A stretch of 37,172 nucleotides of DNA from Candidatus Uhrbacteria bacterium (lineage in GTDB: Bacteria > Patescibacteriota > Patescibacteriia > UBA9934), in contig DMOG01000020.1 of NCBI GenBank assembly GCA_003453595.1, positions 1 through 37,172 on the forward strand, in the 5' to 3' direction. The position numbers and the translations under genes were made by a program. Of this stretch, positions 23,466 to 31,921 are shown in pieces. Position 1 is the first letter of the stretch. The number at the start of each line of letters is the position of its first letter. The notes under the pieces are model-generated. The model was not told the origin of the DNA. It worked only from the letters and a program-made list of their open reading frames with translations, and searched no databases.

Positions 23466-23530
23466 TAATATGCTAGTATTAAGCCGATTTGGATTTACTT
23501 TTAGCTTAAAAAAGTACAGACTCGCTTCTT

Positions 23531-25369
23531 ATGGAAAATAGTCAAAAACAGGCGGATTCATTGTCTATTGTCAAGAATGGCGTCAAAAAACCAGTTTCTT
23601 GGAAATGGTGGGCGCTCGGGATTGTTGTTATTCTTATGGTAGGCGCTGGGTTTTATTTTAAGGGAGGAAGTGGCTCGACCTTTACATTGGTAAAGGTCGA
23701 GCGTGGTGATCTTGTTCAGACTGTGGAGGTATCAGGTGAACTTGAGTCTTTCCAAGAGGCTGACATTGCTTTTGAGTCATCTGGCACGGTTTCTCGAGTA
23801 TTTGTGCAATCTGGTGATGAGGTTTTGGAGGGTCAGGTTATGGCTATCTTGGGAAGTACGGAAATACTGGCAGACTTATCAGCTTCTGAGCAAGCGCTCT
23901 ATCTTGCACAAGCTAACTTGAATCAATTTTTAGCCGGAGCAACTGACCAGGAACTGGCGTCAGCCCAAGCTTCGCTTGATAGTGCGCAGGCTGATCTTTT
24001 GTCCAAACAAGAGCTCGCAGTATTAAATGTTGCAATTGCACAGACCGCACTTGAGTATGCGCAAGCTGATTTTACTCATACAATAAACGAAAATCAGGAG
24101 GATTTAGAAGAATCGTACGAAGATTTGCGTACGATTCTTTTTTCTTCAATGATCGATGTTCGCAGTGCATTAAGTGCAGTTGATGAAATACTTGGAATTG
24201 AAAACACGCTTTATAATGATAGTTTTGAGCGCTATTTGTCAGCCACTGATCCACAGCAATTAACAAGCGCAGAAAATGTATTTAATTATGCGGCTGATTA
24301 TCGAGACAGAGCAGAGGATCTTGTTTACGCTTTAACAGATTTGTCCTCTGACGATCAAATCAATTCAGCAGCAGATGCAGTAGAGCTTGCGCTTTCATAT
24401 ACATCATCAACTTTACTTTATACTCGTCGAGTTCTTGATAATACAAGCTGTGATACAGCTGATTTGTCTTTGAGCGATGTATCAACACTAAAGGCAGGAA
24501 TTGACACAGAGCGTGATACGATTCAGGTTGAGCAAACGGCCCTGGTTGGACAACGCCAAACAATTACTAGCTTGCTTTTAAGTACGCAAGACGCTAAAGA
24601 CTATGCCCAAAACGCAGTTGACTCAAAGCAACAAGCTTATGATCAAGCAGTATCAAACGCGAGTTCGAGTGTGGCTATTGCTCAAGCGACTGTAAGTATG
24701 CGCCAAGCTGATCTTGATTCTTTAACTGTAGGTAAGCGGGCAGTGGACACAGCTGCTTATTATGCTCAAGTTGGTCAAGCCCAAGCTCAGATGGACGCGA
24801 CGCAGGCGAGGTTAGCAAAAACAGAAATTCACGCGCCGTTTGACGGTGTTGTTACTCATATGGATCTTTCTACAGGTGAATCAGTTTCAATCGGGTCTGC
24901 TGTTGCTGGAGTTCAATCAAGCACAGAGCAATACCGAATCATGGTTGATGTTCCTGAAGCAGATATTGTTAAAATTGCACTTGATGACCAGGCAGAAGTT
25001 ACATTTGACGCCTATGGTGAAGGCGTAAAAATTCCAGCTCATGTTGGCAGAATCAACCCAGGGGAGAGCAACATTGAAGGCGTTGTTTATTATCAAGTGG
25101 AGATTTATTTAGATGATGGCGAAGCATTAGTACTAAAGTCGGGAATGTCAGCTGATGTTGTTATTCAAACCGAAGTTAAGATTGATATACTTTATGTGCA
25201 ACAGCGCGCTGTCTACCAGCATGAGGACGGCACAAAGTATGTGCGAACTCCAAACGGTGATTTATACGATGAGCAGGTGATCGTAACTGGTTTGCGAGCC
25301 GACGGCGGATTAGTAGAAATCGTATCAGGATTAAAAGAAGGTGATGAGGTTATCACAGCTATTAATTAG
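23531..25369 (+). CDS. Membrane-fusion/adaptor protein of a MacAB-type exporter
   Basis: The 612-aa protein has one N-terminal membrane span (27-44), then the biotinyl-lipoyl-like segment LVQTVEVSGELESFQEADIAF ending SSGTVSRVFVQSGDEVLEGQVMAILG. A very long Ala/Gln/Asp-rich coiled-coil region follows (about 113-420). The second lipoyl half (AKTEIHAPFDGVVTHMDLSTGESV) and beta-barrel domains close the protein. It is longer than typical MacA (about 370-400) because of the coiled coil. No outer-membrane partner is nearby, fitting a monoderm cell in which the adaptor spans the wall space (inference). The next gene starts 11 bases downstream. Confidence 0.88.
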   Translation: MENSQKQADSLSIVKNGVKKPVSWKWWALGIVVILMVGAGFYFKGGSGSTFTLVKVERGDLVQTVEVSGELESFQEADIAFESSGTVSRVFVQSGDEVLEGQVMAILGSTEILADLSASEQALYLAQANLNQFLAGATDQELASAQASLDSAQADLLSKQELAVLNVAIAQTALEYAQADFTHTINENQEDLEESYEDLRTILFSSMIDVRSALSAVDEILGIENTLYNDSFERYLSATDPQQLTSAENVFNYAADYRDRAEDLVYALTDLSSDDQINSAADAVELALSYTSSTLLYTRRVLDNTSCDTADLSLSDVSTLKAGIDTERDTIQVEQTALVGQRQTITSLLLSTQDAKDYAQNAVDSKQQAYDQAVSNASSSVAIAQATVSMRQADLDSLTVGKRAVDTAAYYAQVGQAQAQMDATQARLAKTEIHAPFDGVVTHMDLSTGESVSIGSAVAGVQSSTEQYRIMVDVPEADIVKIALDDQAEVTFDAYGEGVKIPAHVGRINPGESNIEGVVYYQVEIYLDDGEALVLKSGMSADVVIQTEVKIDILYVQQRAVYQHEDGTKYVRTPNGDLYDEQVIVTGLRADGGLVEIVSGLKEGDEVITAIN

Positions 25370-25379
25370 TAGCTTTGAT

Positions 25380-26096
25380 ATGCCCACGCCACTAATAAAA
25401 CTCAAAGACATTCACAAGGATTATGTAAACGATGATGTGGTAACATCGGTTTTGCATGGAGTTTCATTTGCAATCCAGGAAGGTGAGTTTGTGGCCATTA
25501 TGGGACCGTCAGGTTCAGGAAAGTCCACACTTATGCACATTTTGGGATTTTTAGATACTGTTTCCTCCGGTGTTTACCAGTTTAAAGGTCAGGATGTTTC
25601 CAGACTGGTTGATGATCAGTTAGCTATTATGCGCCGAAAAGAGGTTGGTTTTGTTTTTCAATCTTTTAATCTTCTGCCAAGAACATCAGTTTTAGAGAAT
25701 GTGGCTTTGCCAATGATTTATGATCAGATCCCAGAAGCAGAGCGAAAAGTATTGGCAGAAAAGGCTTTGAAAATTGTAGGACTGGATCATCGGCTTGAGC
25801 ATCTGAGTAATCAGCTTTCAGGTGGTGAGCGTCAGCGTGTGGCCATTGCTCGAGCTGTGGCTGGGAATCCAAGCATCATCTTTGCTGATGAGCCAACTGG
25901 AAATCTTGATACTAGAACTGGTGTTGAGGTTCTCAAGATGTTTCAAGAATTGCATACCAAAGGCAGGACAATTATTATGATCACTCATGAGCAAGAAGCT
26001 GCCGAGTTTGCAGAAAGGATAATCTCAATTAGAGACGGCCAAATCATCTCAGACAGAACCGGACACAAGCGAAGAACAGATCGGTATACTAAATAA
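25380..26096 (+). CDS. ABC exporter ATPase, MacB/LolD type
   Basis: The 238-aa nucleotide-binding protein has Walker A MGPSGSGKST (41-50), Q-loop FQSFNLL (93-99), signature LSGGERQ (146-152), Walker B IIFADE (166-171), D-loop NLD and switch His203. It energises the permease encoded one base downstream. The ATG at 25380 is chosen because the upstream in-frame GTG at 25341 lies inside the adaptor gene and family members start with a short MxxPLI.L segment. Confidence 0.93.
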   Translation: MPTPLIKLKDIHKDYVNDDVVTSVLHGVSFAIQEGEFVAIMGPSGSGKSTLMHILGFLDTVSSGVYQFKGQDVSRLVDDQLAIMRRKEVGFVFQSFNLLPRTSVLENVALPMIYDQIPEAERKVLAEKALKIVGLDHRLEHLSNQLSGGERQRVAIARAVAGNPSIIFADEPTGNLDTRTGVEVLKMFQELHTKGRTIIMITHEQEAAEFAERIISIRDGQIISDRTGHKRRTDRYTK

Positions 26097-26097
26097 T

Positions 26098-27336
26098 ATG
26101 CTTTGGAAAGACTTAATATCATCTTCGACAGTTTCAATTAGGCGTAATAAGTCGCGTAGTGCTTTGACAATTTTGGGAATTGTGATTGGAATTGCTTCTG
26201 TTATTTTAATGCTGTCCATTGGTCAGAGCGCAGAAGGGCTGATTTTGTCACAGGTGGCAGATCTTGGGTCTGACCTTTTGTTTGTGGAGGCAAGCGCCGG
26301 CGACCCCACTTCTGGCCCACCAAGTCCGTTTGTTGAGCAGACAATCACGCTTGACGATCAGAAAGCGCTGGAAAAAACAGGTATGTTTACAGCTGTGAGC
26401 GCGATCTTGGTTTCAACAAATACTGTTTCTCATGAACAAGAAAGTCAGTTTGCCAGCATTAATGGGATTAATGAGGGCTATTTGGATATTTTTCCAGCTG
26501 ACCTGCTTTACGGAAGATTTTTTTCTAGTTCAGACATTGAGGGCTATACAAAAGTTACGGTTTTAGGAAAAGACTTGGCAAACGATTTATTTGGTCAACA
26601 AGATCCAACCGGTATGAAGGTAAAGATTGGATCAATAGCTTTTCGAGTGATCGGTGTGTTTGATGAGCAGGGAACACGATTTTTTCAAGATTTAGACACG
26701 CAAATAAGTATTCCAATCACCACCATGCAAGCAGATTTGATGGGCGTGGATTATGTTAGTTATATTGTGGCGCGGGCCAAAAGTGATGTTGATTTGGATT
26801 ATGCCAAAGACGAGGTTAGGTTTGTGATGCGTGACGAGCATAATATAGACAACCCTCAGCGCGATCTTGATTTAGATGATTTTTATGTGTCCTCCCAAAG
26901 TGATGCTGAGGATATTATTGGAGTGGTTGGTTCGGTTTTGACTTTGTTGCTTTCGTCGATCGCTGCCATATCATTGGTAGTGGGAGGTATTGGAATTATG
27001 AACATCATGCTTGTGTCAGTTACAGAACGCACTCGAGAGATTGGACTACGCAAATCCATTGGCGCAACTAAGCGCGAGATTTTACAACAATTTTTAGCAG
27101 AGGCTGTATTGCTCACCATGATTGGAGGAATCGTTGGCGTATTGGGAGGGATTTTGTCCTCGGTGGTGATAGCGATCGTTGCCAAATTCTTCTTAGACGA
27201 CTGGGCTTTGCATATTCCAGTTAGTGCAATTGTACTGGGCGTACTTGTAGCTACCGGAGTGGGAATCGCCTTTGGCGTTTACCCAGCCAAACGAGCCGCA
27301 AACCTCGATCCAATCGAGGCTTTGCGGTACGAGTAA
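26098..27336 (+). CDS. MacB-type ABC transporter permease
   Basis: The 412-aa protein shows the MacB layout: membrane helix 1 (about 21-43, SALTILGIVIGIASVIL), a large extracytoplasmic domain (about 45-270) and three C-terminal helices. It also has the conserved GGIGIMNIMLVSVTERTREIGLRKSIGATKREI segment (FtsX family). The ATPase is fused in canonical MacB but separate here. With the adaptor and ATPase it should form a tripartite-like pump for peptides, drugs or lipids. The substrate is unknown. Confidence 0.92.
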   Translation: MLWKDLISSSTVSIRRNKSRSALTILGIVIGIASVILMLSIGQSAEGLILSQVADLGSDLLFVEASAGDPTSGPPSPFVEQTITLDDQKALEKTGMFTAVSAILVSTNTVSHEQESQFASINGINEGYLDIFPADLLYGRFFSSSDIEGYTKVTVLGKDLANDLFGQQDPTGMKVKIGSIAFRVIGVFDEQGTRFFQDLDTQISIPITTMQADLMGVDYVSYIVARAKSDVDLDYAKDEVRFVMRDEHNIDNPQRDLDLDDFYVSSQSDAEDIIGVVGSVLTLLLSSIAAISLVVGGIGIMNIMLVSVTERTREIGLRKSIGATKREILQQFLAEAVLLTMIGGIVGVLGGILSSVVIAIVAKFFLDDWALHIPVSAIVLGVLVATGVGIAFGVYPAKRAANLDPIEALRYE

Positions 27337-27360
27337 ATTAAAAGGGGGTTGTGCTTGATT

Positions 27361-27413
27361 ATAAAAACAGTATCCGCCCGGTCCACACGAAGTTCGTGGA
27401 ACGGGCGGTTCGT
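27361..27413 (-). terminator. Terminator of GC-rich cassette 5
   Basis: CCGCCCG (27374-27380) pairs with CGGGCGG (27402-27408), with a second inner stem CCACACGAA / TTCGTGG. On the minus strand ATACTGTTTTTATAATC follows. Confidence 0.78.
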
Positions 27414-27428
27414 TGATGCCTAAGGTTT

Positions 27429-28169
27429 TCAGATGAGAATTGTGGCGCAGTTTAGGGCTGTGTTGACCCAGGCCTCGTCCAGGACAGAGCCGTGATCACC
27501 GTTGATGGACATTGGCATGACCTGTGGGTCATCGGCAAATGTCGATTTGGCAAACAGGATGTCGTCTCGTGGCACGATGGCCACGGCACGGCACGGCATT
27601 GGCCCGGTGTCCCCATGGAAGAACGGGAGGGGGATCAGGCCGAGGCAGCAGCTGATCGGTTCGGGCCTCAATATGTCCATAAGCGAGCGCGCCATTGGCT
27701 CAATCGTAGGCTCGTACCGGTCGCGGGCGTTGAAGAACGACTTGGCGACATTGCGCTTGCAATCGAGCGTGACCTGTCCGGTGAAGATCCCACGGATGAA
27801 CTCCCACGGGATGGAGAGCACACCTTTGATGTACCCACGCCAGGGGAGCCCTTTACGGGTCGTGCTTGCCAGCAGGATTACGCTTGAGAACAGGCGAGGG
27901 TTGTCCCGCGCAAGCAGGCGCAAGGGAATCCCACCCATGGAATACGCCACTCCGAGCACGCCGTCGGGTAAACCGAGGGACTTGATCTGCACCCAGCAGG
28001 AGAGCACCATCTCTTCGATGGTTACGCCCTCGTAGTGCATCACGACTACGCGGAGGTTGAGGCGCTCGAAGAATTTGATGACAAACGCGAGCCAGAGCTC
28101 GGCCGTTCCCCGGCTCCAGGCACCAGGAAAGATCACAACGGTCTTCTTTTGGTTTCCGTTCGATTCCAT
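27429..28169 (-). CDS. GC-rich cassette 5: alpha/beta-hydrolase-like protein
   Basis: The 246-aa protein has an N-terminal strand with the oxyanion-type turn VVIFPGAW (11-18), the nucleophile elbow GVAYSMGG (Ser77), a candidate acid in IVPRDDILF (Asp202/203) and a late His in NGDHGSVLD (His226). This order is typical of alpha/beta-hydrolases. The elbow has Ala where the G-x-S-x-G pattern expects its first Gly. No signal peptide is present, so it is probably cytoplasmic. AGGGAG six bases before the ATG at 28169 sets the start; the earlier in-frame GTG at 28187 lies in the ribosome-site hairpin (28182-28199). The substrate is unknown. Confidence 0.78.
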   Translation of the reverse strand: MESNGNQKKTVVIFPGAWSRGTAELWLAFVIKFFERLNLRVVVMHYEGVTIEEMVLSCWVQIKSLGLPDGVLGVAYSMGGIPLRLLARDNPRLFSSVILLASTTRKGLPWRGYIKGVLSIPWEFIRGIFTGQVTLDCKRNVAKSFFNARDRYEPTIEPMARSLMDILRPEPISCCLGLIPLPFFHGDTGPMPCRAVAIVPRDDILFAKSTFADDPQVMPMSINGDHGSVLDEAWVNTALNCATILI

Positions 28170-28235
28170 TTTCTGCTCCCTGTCCACGCGGAGTGGGACA
28201 TTGGTTTGAGGCTTTGTACCTTCTTCGAACCGAGA

Positions 28236-28264
28236 TTTATACTCTGATTTTCAACTTTTGTCCA
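28236..28264 (-). promoter_or_regulatory. Promoter of GC-rich cassette 5
   Basis: On the minus strand TGGACA (28264-28259), exactly 17 bases and TATAAA (28241-28236). The leader is about 60 bases and contains a hairpin just ahead of the ribosome site. Confidence 0.72.
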
Positions 28265-28289
28265 GGGGAAATCTATAAACCCGCATTCT

Positions 28290-28347
28290 ATACTCAATGC
28301 ACAATACTCAATGCACTGCCTAACCCTATAATCAAGTATGATATAAT
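28290..28347. repeat. Short direct repeats and -10 boxes before the coiled-coil gene
   Basis: ATACTCAATGCAC occurs twice in tandem (about 28291-28316), and AATACTCAATGCACTGCC recurs inverted near 36763-36782. TATAAT boxes at 28327 and 28342 (the latter as TGATATAAT) are candidate -10s for the gene at 28398. Confidence 0.55.
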
Positions 28348-28397
28348 TCTGGCGTTGAACTTTATACTTTAAACTTCTTACTTCTAACCTCCCCCTT

Positions 28398-28745
28398 ATG
28401 CAATCAATCGAACAAGTCTACAAGCGTTTGCAAAAATCAAAAGCTAAAAAAAGAGATTTGCAAAAATCAATTACGGATGAGTTAAGTCAGGATGCGCGTT
28501 ATCGTGAGTTGGGAGATAAGCTGAAAGATTTGCGAGATGAAAGAAAAGGGATTGAAAATGAAATAAAATCACGCACAGTTGATATTTTGGAACTTGAAGA
28601 GCTAAAGGTTGAAATAATGACAGACCAGGAGTTACTTGCAGACATTGCGTTGAACATGTATGTGGAGAATCAATCATGTGAAATTTTAGATGAACACGAT
28701 CAGCGTTGGGTGCCAGTATTTGGAGTAAAATTTATCAAAGACTAG
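28398..28745 (+). CDS. Small coiled-coil protein, unknown
   Basis: The 115-aa protein is highly charged and predicted mostly helical up to about residue 75 (YKRLQKSKAKKRDLQKSI..., LKDLRDERKGIENEIKSR), with heptad-like Leu/Ile spacing. A short C-terminal domain ends WVPVFGVKFIKD. I recognise no family. Base composition matches the host genes, and a good terminator follows, so it is a monocistronic native gene. Confidence 0.75.
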   Translation: MQSIEQVYKRLQKSKAKKRDLQKSITDELSQDARYRELGDKLKDLRDERKGIENEIKSRTVDILELEELKVEIMTDQELLADIALNMYVENQSCEILDEHDQRWVPVFGVKFIKD

Positions 28746-28757
28746 TCAAATCAAAGC

Positions 28758-28782
28758 AAAACGCCCTTATCAAGGGCGTTTT
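28758..28782 (+). terminator. Terminator after the coiled-coil gene
   Basis: AAAACGCCCTT and AAGGGCGTTTT are perfect complements around ATC; it can work in both directions. Confidence 0.88.
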
Positions 28783-28851
28783 GATCACACCTATACTTGT
28801 CTATTACAATAAAATCCCGTAATATGCCTGCATATTTGAATTTTTAAAAAT

Positions 28852-30888
28852 ATGGAGAAAAAACGATCACCAAGAATAAGACGAGGACTTTATAGTGCGC
28901 TTGCGACCATAGTTATTGTTTTCATTCTTACTGCTTCCACAGCTTTTCCTAATCCTTGGAATACTGTTGCCAGAGGAGTTGAAAACACAATTGGAATTAA
29001 CATGCCAGAGTTTAGTGAAGAACAACATAAACTTGGCTTGGATCTTCAGGGAGGCGTTCACTTAGTTTATGAAGCTGACATGTCTCAGATTGATTCTGGA
29101 GATCGGGCAGTAGCTGTTGAAGGAGTTCGTGATGTAATTGAACGACGGGTAAATGCTTTTGGAGTTTCTGAGCCAATTGTTCAAACAATGATTGATGGTG
29201 ATCATTTTAGAATCATAGTTGAGCTGGCTGGAATATTTAATGTTGATGATGCAGTCGGTCTGATTGGTGAAACTCCGATTCTTGAGTTCAAAGTTCCAAA
29301 AGCAAATATAGATGAACAAGTAGAGCTTACTCTAGAACAGCATGATCAAATGGAGGCGTCTCAAGCTCAAGAACAAACAGACGCGCTAGCAATCCTTGAT
29401 CGGGCACTAGATGGTGAAGATTTTGGAGACTTAGCCCGAGAAGCATCGATTTCATCAACTTCATTTAACAAGGGATATTATGGATTTGTTGATGAGAATG
29501 ATCCTGTCTTTGGTGAACTAGTCAACCAGATTAAGCGTGAAAAGCTAAAAACAGGAGTGATTGATGGTTTGTATGAGTACAACTCGACTTTGCACATTGT
29601 AAATTTTCAATCAACCTCAGAAGAAGAGGAACTTGACCTTTCACACATTTTAATTTGTTACAGCGGAGTAACCGGATGCGAGCAAGAGCGTAGCAAAGCC
29701 GAAGCTCAGTTATTAATTGAACAAATAAAATCAGAAATTACAACTGATAATTTTGCACAAAAAGCTACGGAATTATCAAATGATGGATCAGCAGCCTCTG
29801 GTGGTGATTTGGGAACAATTTCAAAAGGCATGACCGTTTCTCCTTTTGAAGACGCTGCTTTCGCTCTAGCAGACGGTGAGATTTCTAACATTGTGGAAAC
29901 AGAATTTGGATATCACCTTATCTATCGCCAGGGTTCTAATCAAAAAACAGTGTATGAAATCTCTCATATTGAGATGACATGGACAACAGAATCTGACTTG
30001 CTAAATATAGATCCATGGGACAACACAGAGCTTTCTGGAAAGCACATTGATCACGCGACAGTTGCTTTTGATCAAAACACCCAGATTCCATATGTGCAGT
30101 TGACCTTTGATAGTGAAGGATCTGATTTGTTTGCCAGCATGACAGAAGAATATATCGGAAAGCCAATTGGAATTTTCTTGGATGGTGAGGCTATTTCAAC
30201 ACCGGTTGTGCAAGATGTTATTTATGGCGGCAAAGCAACAATTTCAGGAAATTTCACAATTGAAGAAGCAAAGCTATTAGCACAACGATTAAATGCCGGT
30301 GCGCTCCCAGTTCCAATCGAGCTTTTGAGTCAGCAAACTGTTGGACCAACATTAGGGAAGGCTTCGCTGGATAAAAGTATTCAAGCGGCAATTATTGGTC
30401 TTGTTTTTTTGTCACTGTTTATGATTGCTTATTATCGCTTAGCAGGATTTCTTGCGATTATTGCTTTGATTGTTTATACAGCTGTTAACCTAGCGCTTTA
30501 TAAGTGGTTGGGAGTGACAATGACACTTTCTGGAATTGCTGGATTTATCTTGTCGCTTGGTATGGCTGTGGATGCCAATGTGTTGATTTTTGAACGAATG
30601 AAAGAAGAGCTGCAGAGTGGACGAGATTTATCCACAGCGATTGATGAAGGTTTTAGACGCGCCTGGAGTTCAATCCGTGACGGAAACTTAACAACTTTAA
30701 TCGCAGCCGGGGTCTTGTTTACACTTAGCGGCTTTATTAAGGGATTTGCCTTAACACTAGCTATTGGTATCTTAGTTTCAATGATGACAGCAATTTTTGT
30801 CACCAGATTACTATTGCAATGGGTGAGCGGATGGAGGCCTGCGCAAAAACTCTGGCTTTACGGAGTTAAGAAAGAAAAAACAGAATAA
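28852..30888 (+). CDS. secD: SecD translocon subunit with inserted parvulin-type PPIase domain
   Basis: The 678-aa protein has membrane helix 1 (about 12-32), LGLDLQGGVHLVYE (61-74), the P1 base with RRVNAFGVSEP, and later FTIEEAKLLAQRLNAGALPVP plus five C-terminal helices including LSLGMAVDANVLIFERMKEE. Between about 165 and 365 there is an insertion absent from standard SecD. Residues 262-361 match a PpiC/parvulin rotamase (DLSHILI, FAQKATELSNDGSAASGGDLG, FEDAAFALADGEISNIVETEFGYHLI). Residues 178-252 look like a degenerate second copy (DFGDLAREAS, GYYGFVDE, LHIVNF). SecD uses the proton gradient to pull proteins out of SecYEG, so the domain would sit outside the membrane at the exit. It is followed by secF four bases downstream. 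Confidence 0.93.
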   Translation: MEKKRSPRIRRGLYSALATIVIVFILTASTAFPNPWNTVARGVENTIGINMPEFSEEQHKLGLDLQGGVHLVYEADMSQIDSGDRAVAVEGVRDVIERRVNAFGVSEPIVQTMIDGDHFRIIVELAGIFNVDDAVGLIGETPILEFKVPKANIDEQVELTLEQHDQMEASQAQEQTDALAILDRALDGEDFGDLAREASISSTSFNKGYYGFVDENDPVFGELVNQIKREKLKTGVIDGLYEYNSTLHIVNFQSTSEEEELDLSHILICYSGVTGCEQERSKAEAQLLIEQIKSEITTDNFAQKATELSNDGSAASGGDLGTISKGMTVSPFEDAAFALADGEISNIVETEFGYHLIYRQGSNQKTVYEISHIEMTWTTESDLLNIDPWDNTELSGKHIDHATVAFDQNTQIPYVQLTFDSEGSDLFASMTEEYIGKPIGIFLDGEAISTPVVQDVIYGGKATISGNFTIEEAKLLAQRLNAGALPVPIELLSQQTVGPTLGKASLDKSIQAAIIGLVFLSLFMIAYYRLAGFLAIIALIVYTAVNLALYKWLGVTMTLSGIAGFILSLGMAVDANVLIFERMKEELQSGRDLSTAIDEGFRRAWSSIRDGNLTTLIAAGVLFTLSGFIKGFALTLAIGILVSMMTAIFVTRLLLQWVSGWRPAQKLWLYGVKKEKTE

Positions 30889-30892
30889 GCAT

Positions 30893-31801
30893 ATGAAATA
30901 CTTTGATGTAATTGGAAAATCAAAAATTTGGCTTTCAATCTCAGGGGTGTTATTGCTAGCGTCGTTGATTAGCATCATAACATTTGGATTAAATCCAGGC
31001 ATTGATTTTACAGGTGGATCTTTAATGGATGTTACATTCACAGATTCAGTTCAGATTGATCAGGTGAGAACAGTTTTTTCTAATGCCGGATTCACACCAA
31101 CGGTTCAGCAAACAGGTGATTCCAGTTATCTTATTAGGTCGGAGTCGTTGTCTAGTGATCAACATGCGCAAATTTTAGAGTCATTAGAAACAAATCTTGG
31201 TTTATTTGAAGAAAATCGATACGAAACAATTGGATCAGTTATTGGATCAGAATTAATGCAGGCTTCAGTGAAAGCGATTATCATTTTGTTAGTTTTGATT
31301 GTTTTGTATGTTGCCTGGGCATTTCGTAAGGTTTCCGATCCTATCAAATCATGGAAGTATGGTTTGTTAACAATCGTTGCCGCTGTTCATGATGTCTTAA
31401 TTCCGCTTGGCGTTTTTGCAATACTTGGTCATTATTATGGATATGAAATGAATACGGCTTTTATTGCGGCACTTTTGACAATCATAGGTTATTCAATCAA
31501 TGACACAATTGTTATATTCGACCGAACTCGAGAAAATTTAGTAAGTAATCGCTATGGATCAAGATCATTTAAAGACACAGTGAACATGAGCATTGTCCAA
31601 AGTTTTTCTAGATCCATTAATACATCATTAACAACAGTTTTGGTGTTGGTGGCAATTTTTCTCTTCGGTGGAGAAACAACTCGCCCATTTGTATTAGCGC
31701 TTATAGTTGGTATTATCGCGGGAACATATTCGTCAATCTTCGTTGCCAGTCCACTACTAGTTATTTGGGAGCAATGGAAGCGAAATAGAGAAGCTGAATA
31801 A
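30893..31801 (+). CDS. secF: SecF translocon subunit
   Basis: The 302-aa protein has helix 1 (about 10-30), the PGIDFTGGSLMDVTF motif (34-48), a small periplasmic-type domain and the C-terminal helix set with YSINDTIVIFDRTREN. It partners SecD in proton-driven completion of protein export. It starts four bases after secD and ends in a strong terminator. Confidence 0.96.
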   Translation: MKYFDVIGKSKIWLSISGVLLLASLISIITFGLNPGIDFTGGSLMDVTFTDSVQIDQVRTVFSNAGFTPTVQQTGDSSYLIRSESLSSDQHAQILESLETNLGLFEENRYETIGSVIGSELMQASVKAIIILLVLIVLYVAWAFRKVSDPIKSWKYGLLTIVAAVHDVLIPLGVFAILGHYYGYEMNTAFIAALLTIIGYSINDTIVIFDRTRENLVSNRYGSRSFKDTVNMSIVQSFSRSINTSLTTVLVLVAIFLFGGETTRPFVLALIVGIIAGTYSSIFVASPLLVIWEQWKRNREAE

Positions 31802-31813
31802 ATAATCATAGTT

Positions 31814-31850
31814 AAAAAACTGCCGCGTGATTACGGCAGTTTTTGTTTTT
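31814..31850 (+). terminator. Terminator of the secDF operon
   Basis: AAAACTGCCG (31816-31825) pairs with CGGCAGTTTT (31834-31843); TTGTTTTT follows. Confidence 0.88.
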
Positions 31851-31904
31851 CATTTTAATCCCCAATTCACAACTCGTTGCTCACAATGATTTGCTGCTTC
31901 GTGC

Positions 31905-31921
31905 TATAATAATTTCATCTA
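31905..31921 (+). promoter_or_regulatory. Extended -10 promoter of the DUF8128-like/VirD4-like operon
   Basis: TGCTATAAT gives a -10 at 31905-31910, ten bases before the ATG at 31921. It is the same arrangement as the permease promoter at 10027. No Shine-Dalgarno is seen. Confidence 0.6.

Noticed and set aside
27502..28035. Plus-strand open frames of 177 and 131 aa opposite the hydrolase-like gene
   Set aside because: The minus strand shows alpha/beta-hydrolase motifs plus promoter, ribosome site and terminator; the plus-strand frames have none of these.
31843..31920. Longer start for the DUF8128-like gene
   Set aside because: The region is the secDF terminator and the TATAAT box; the ATG at 31921 follows the box by ten bases.
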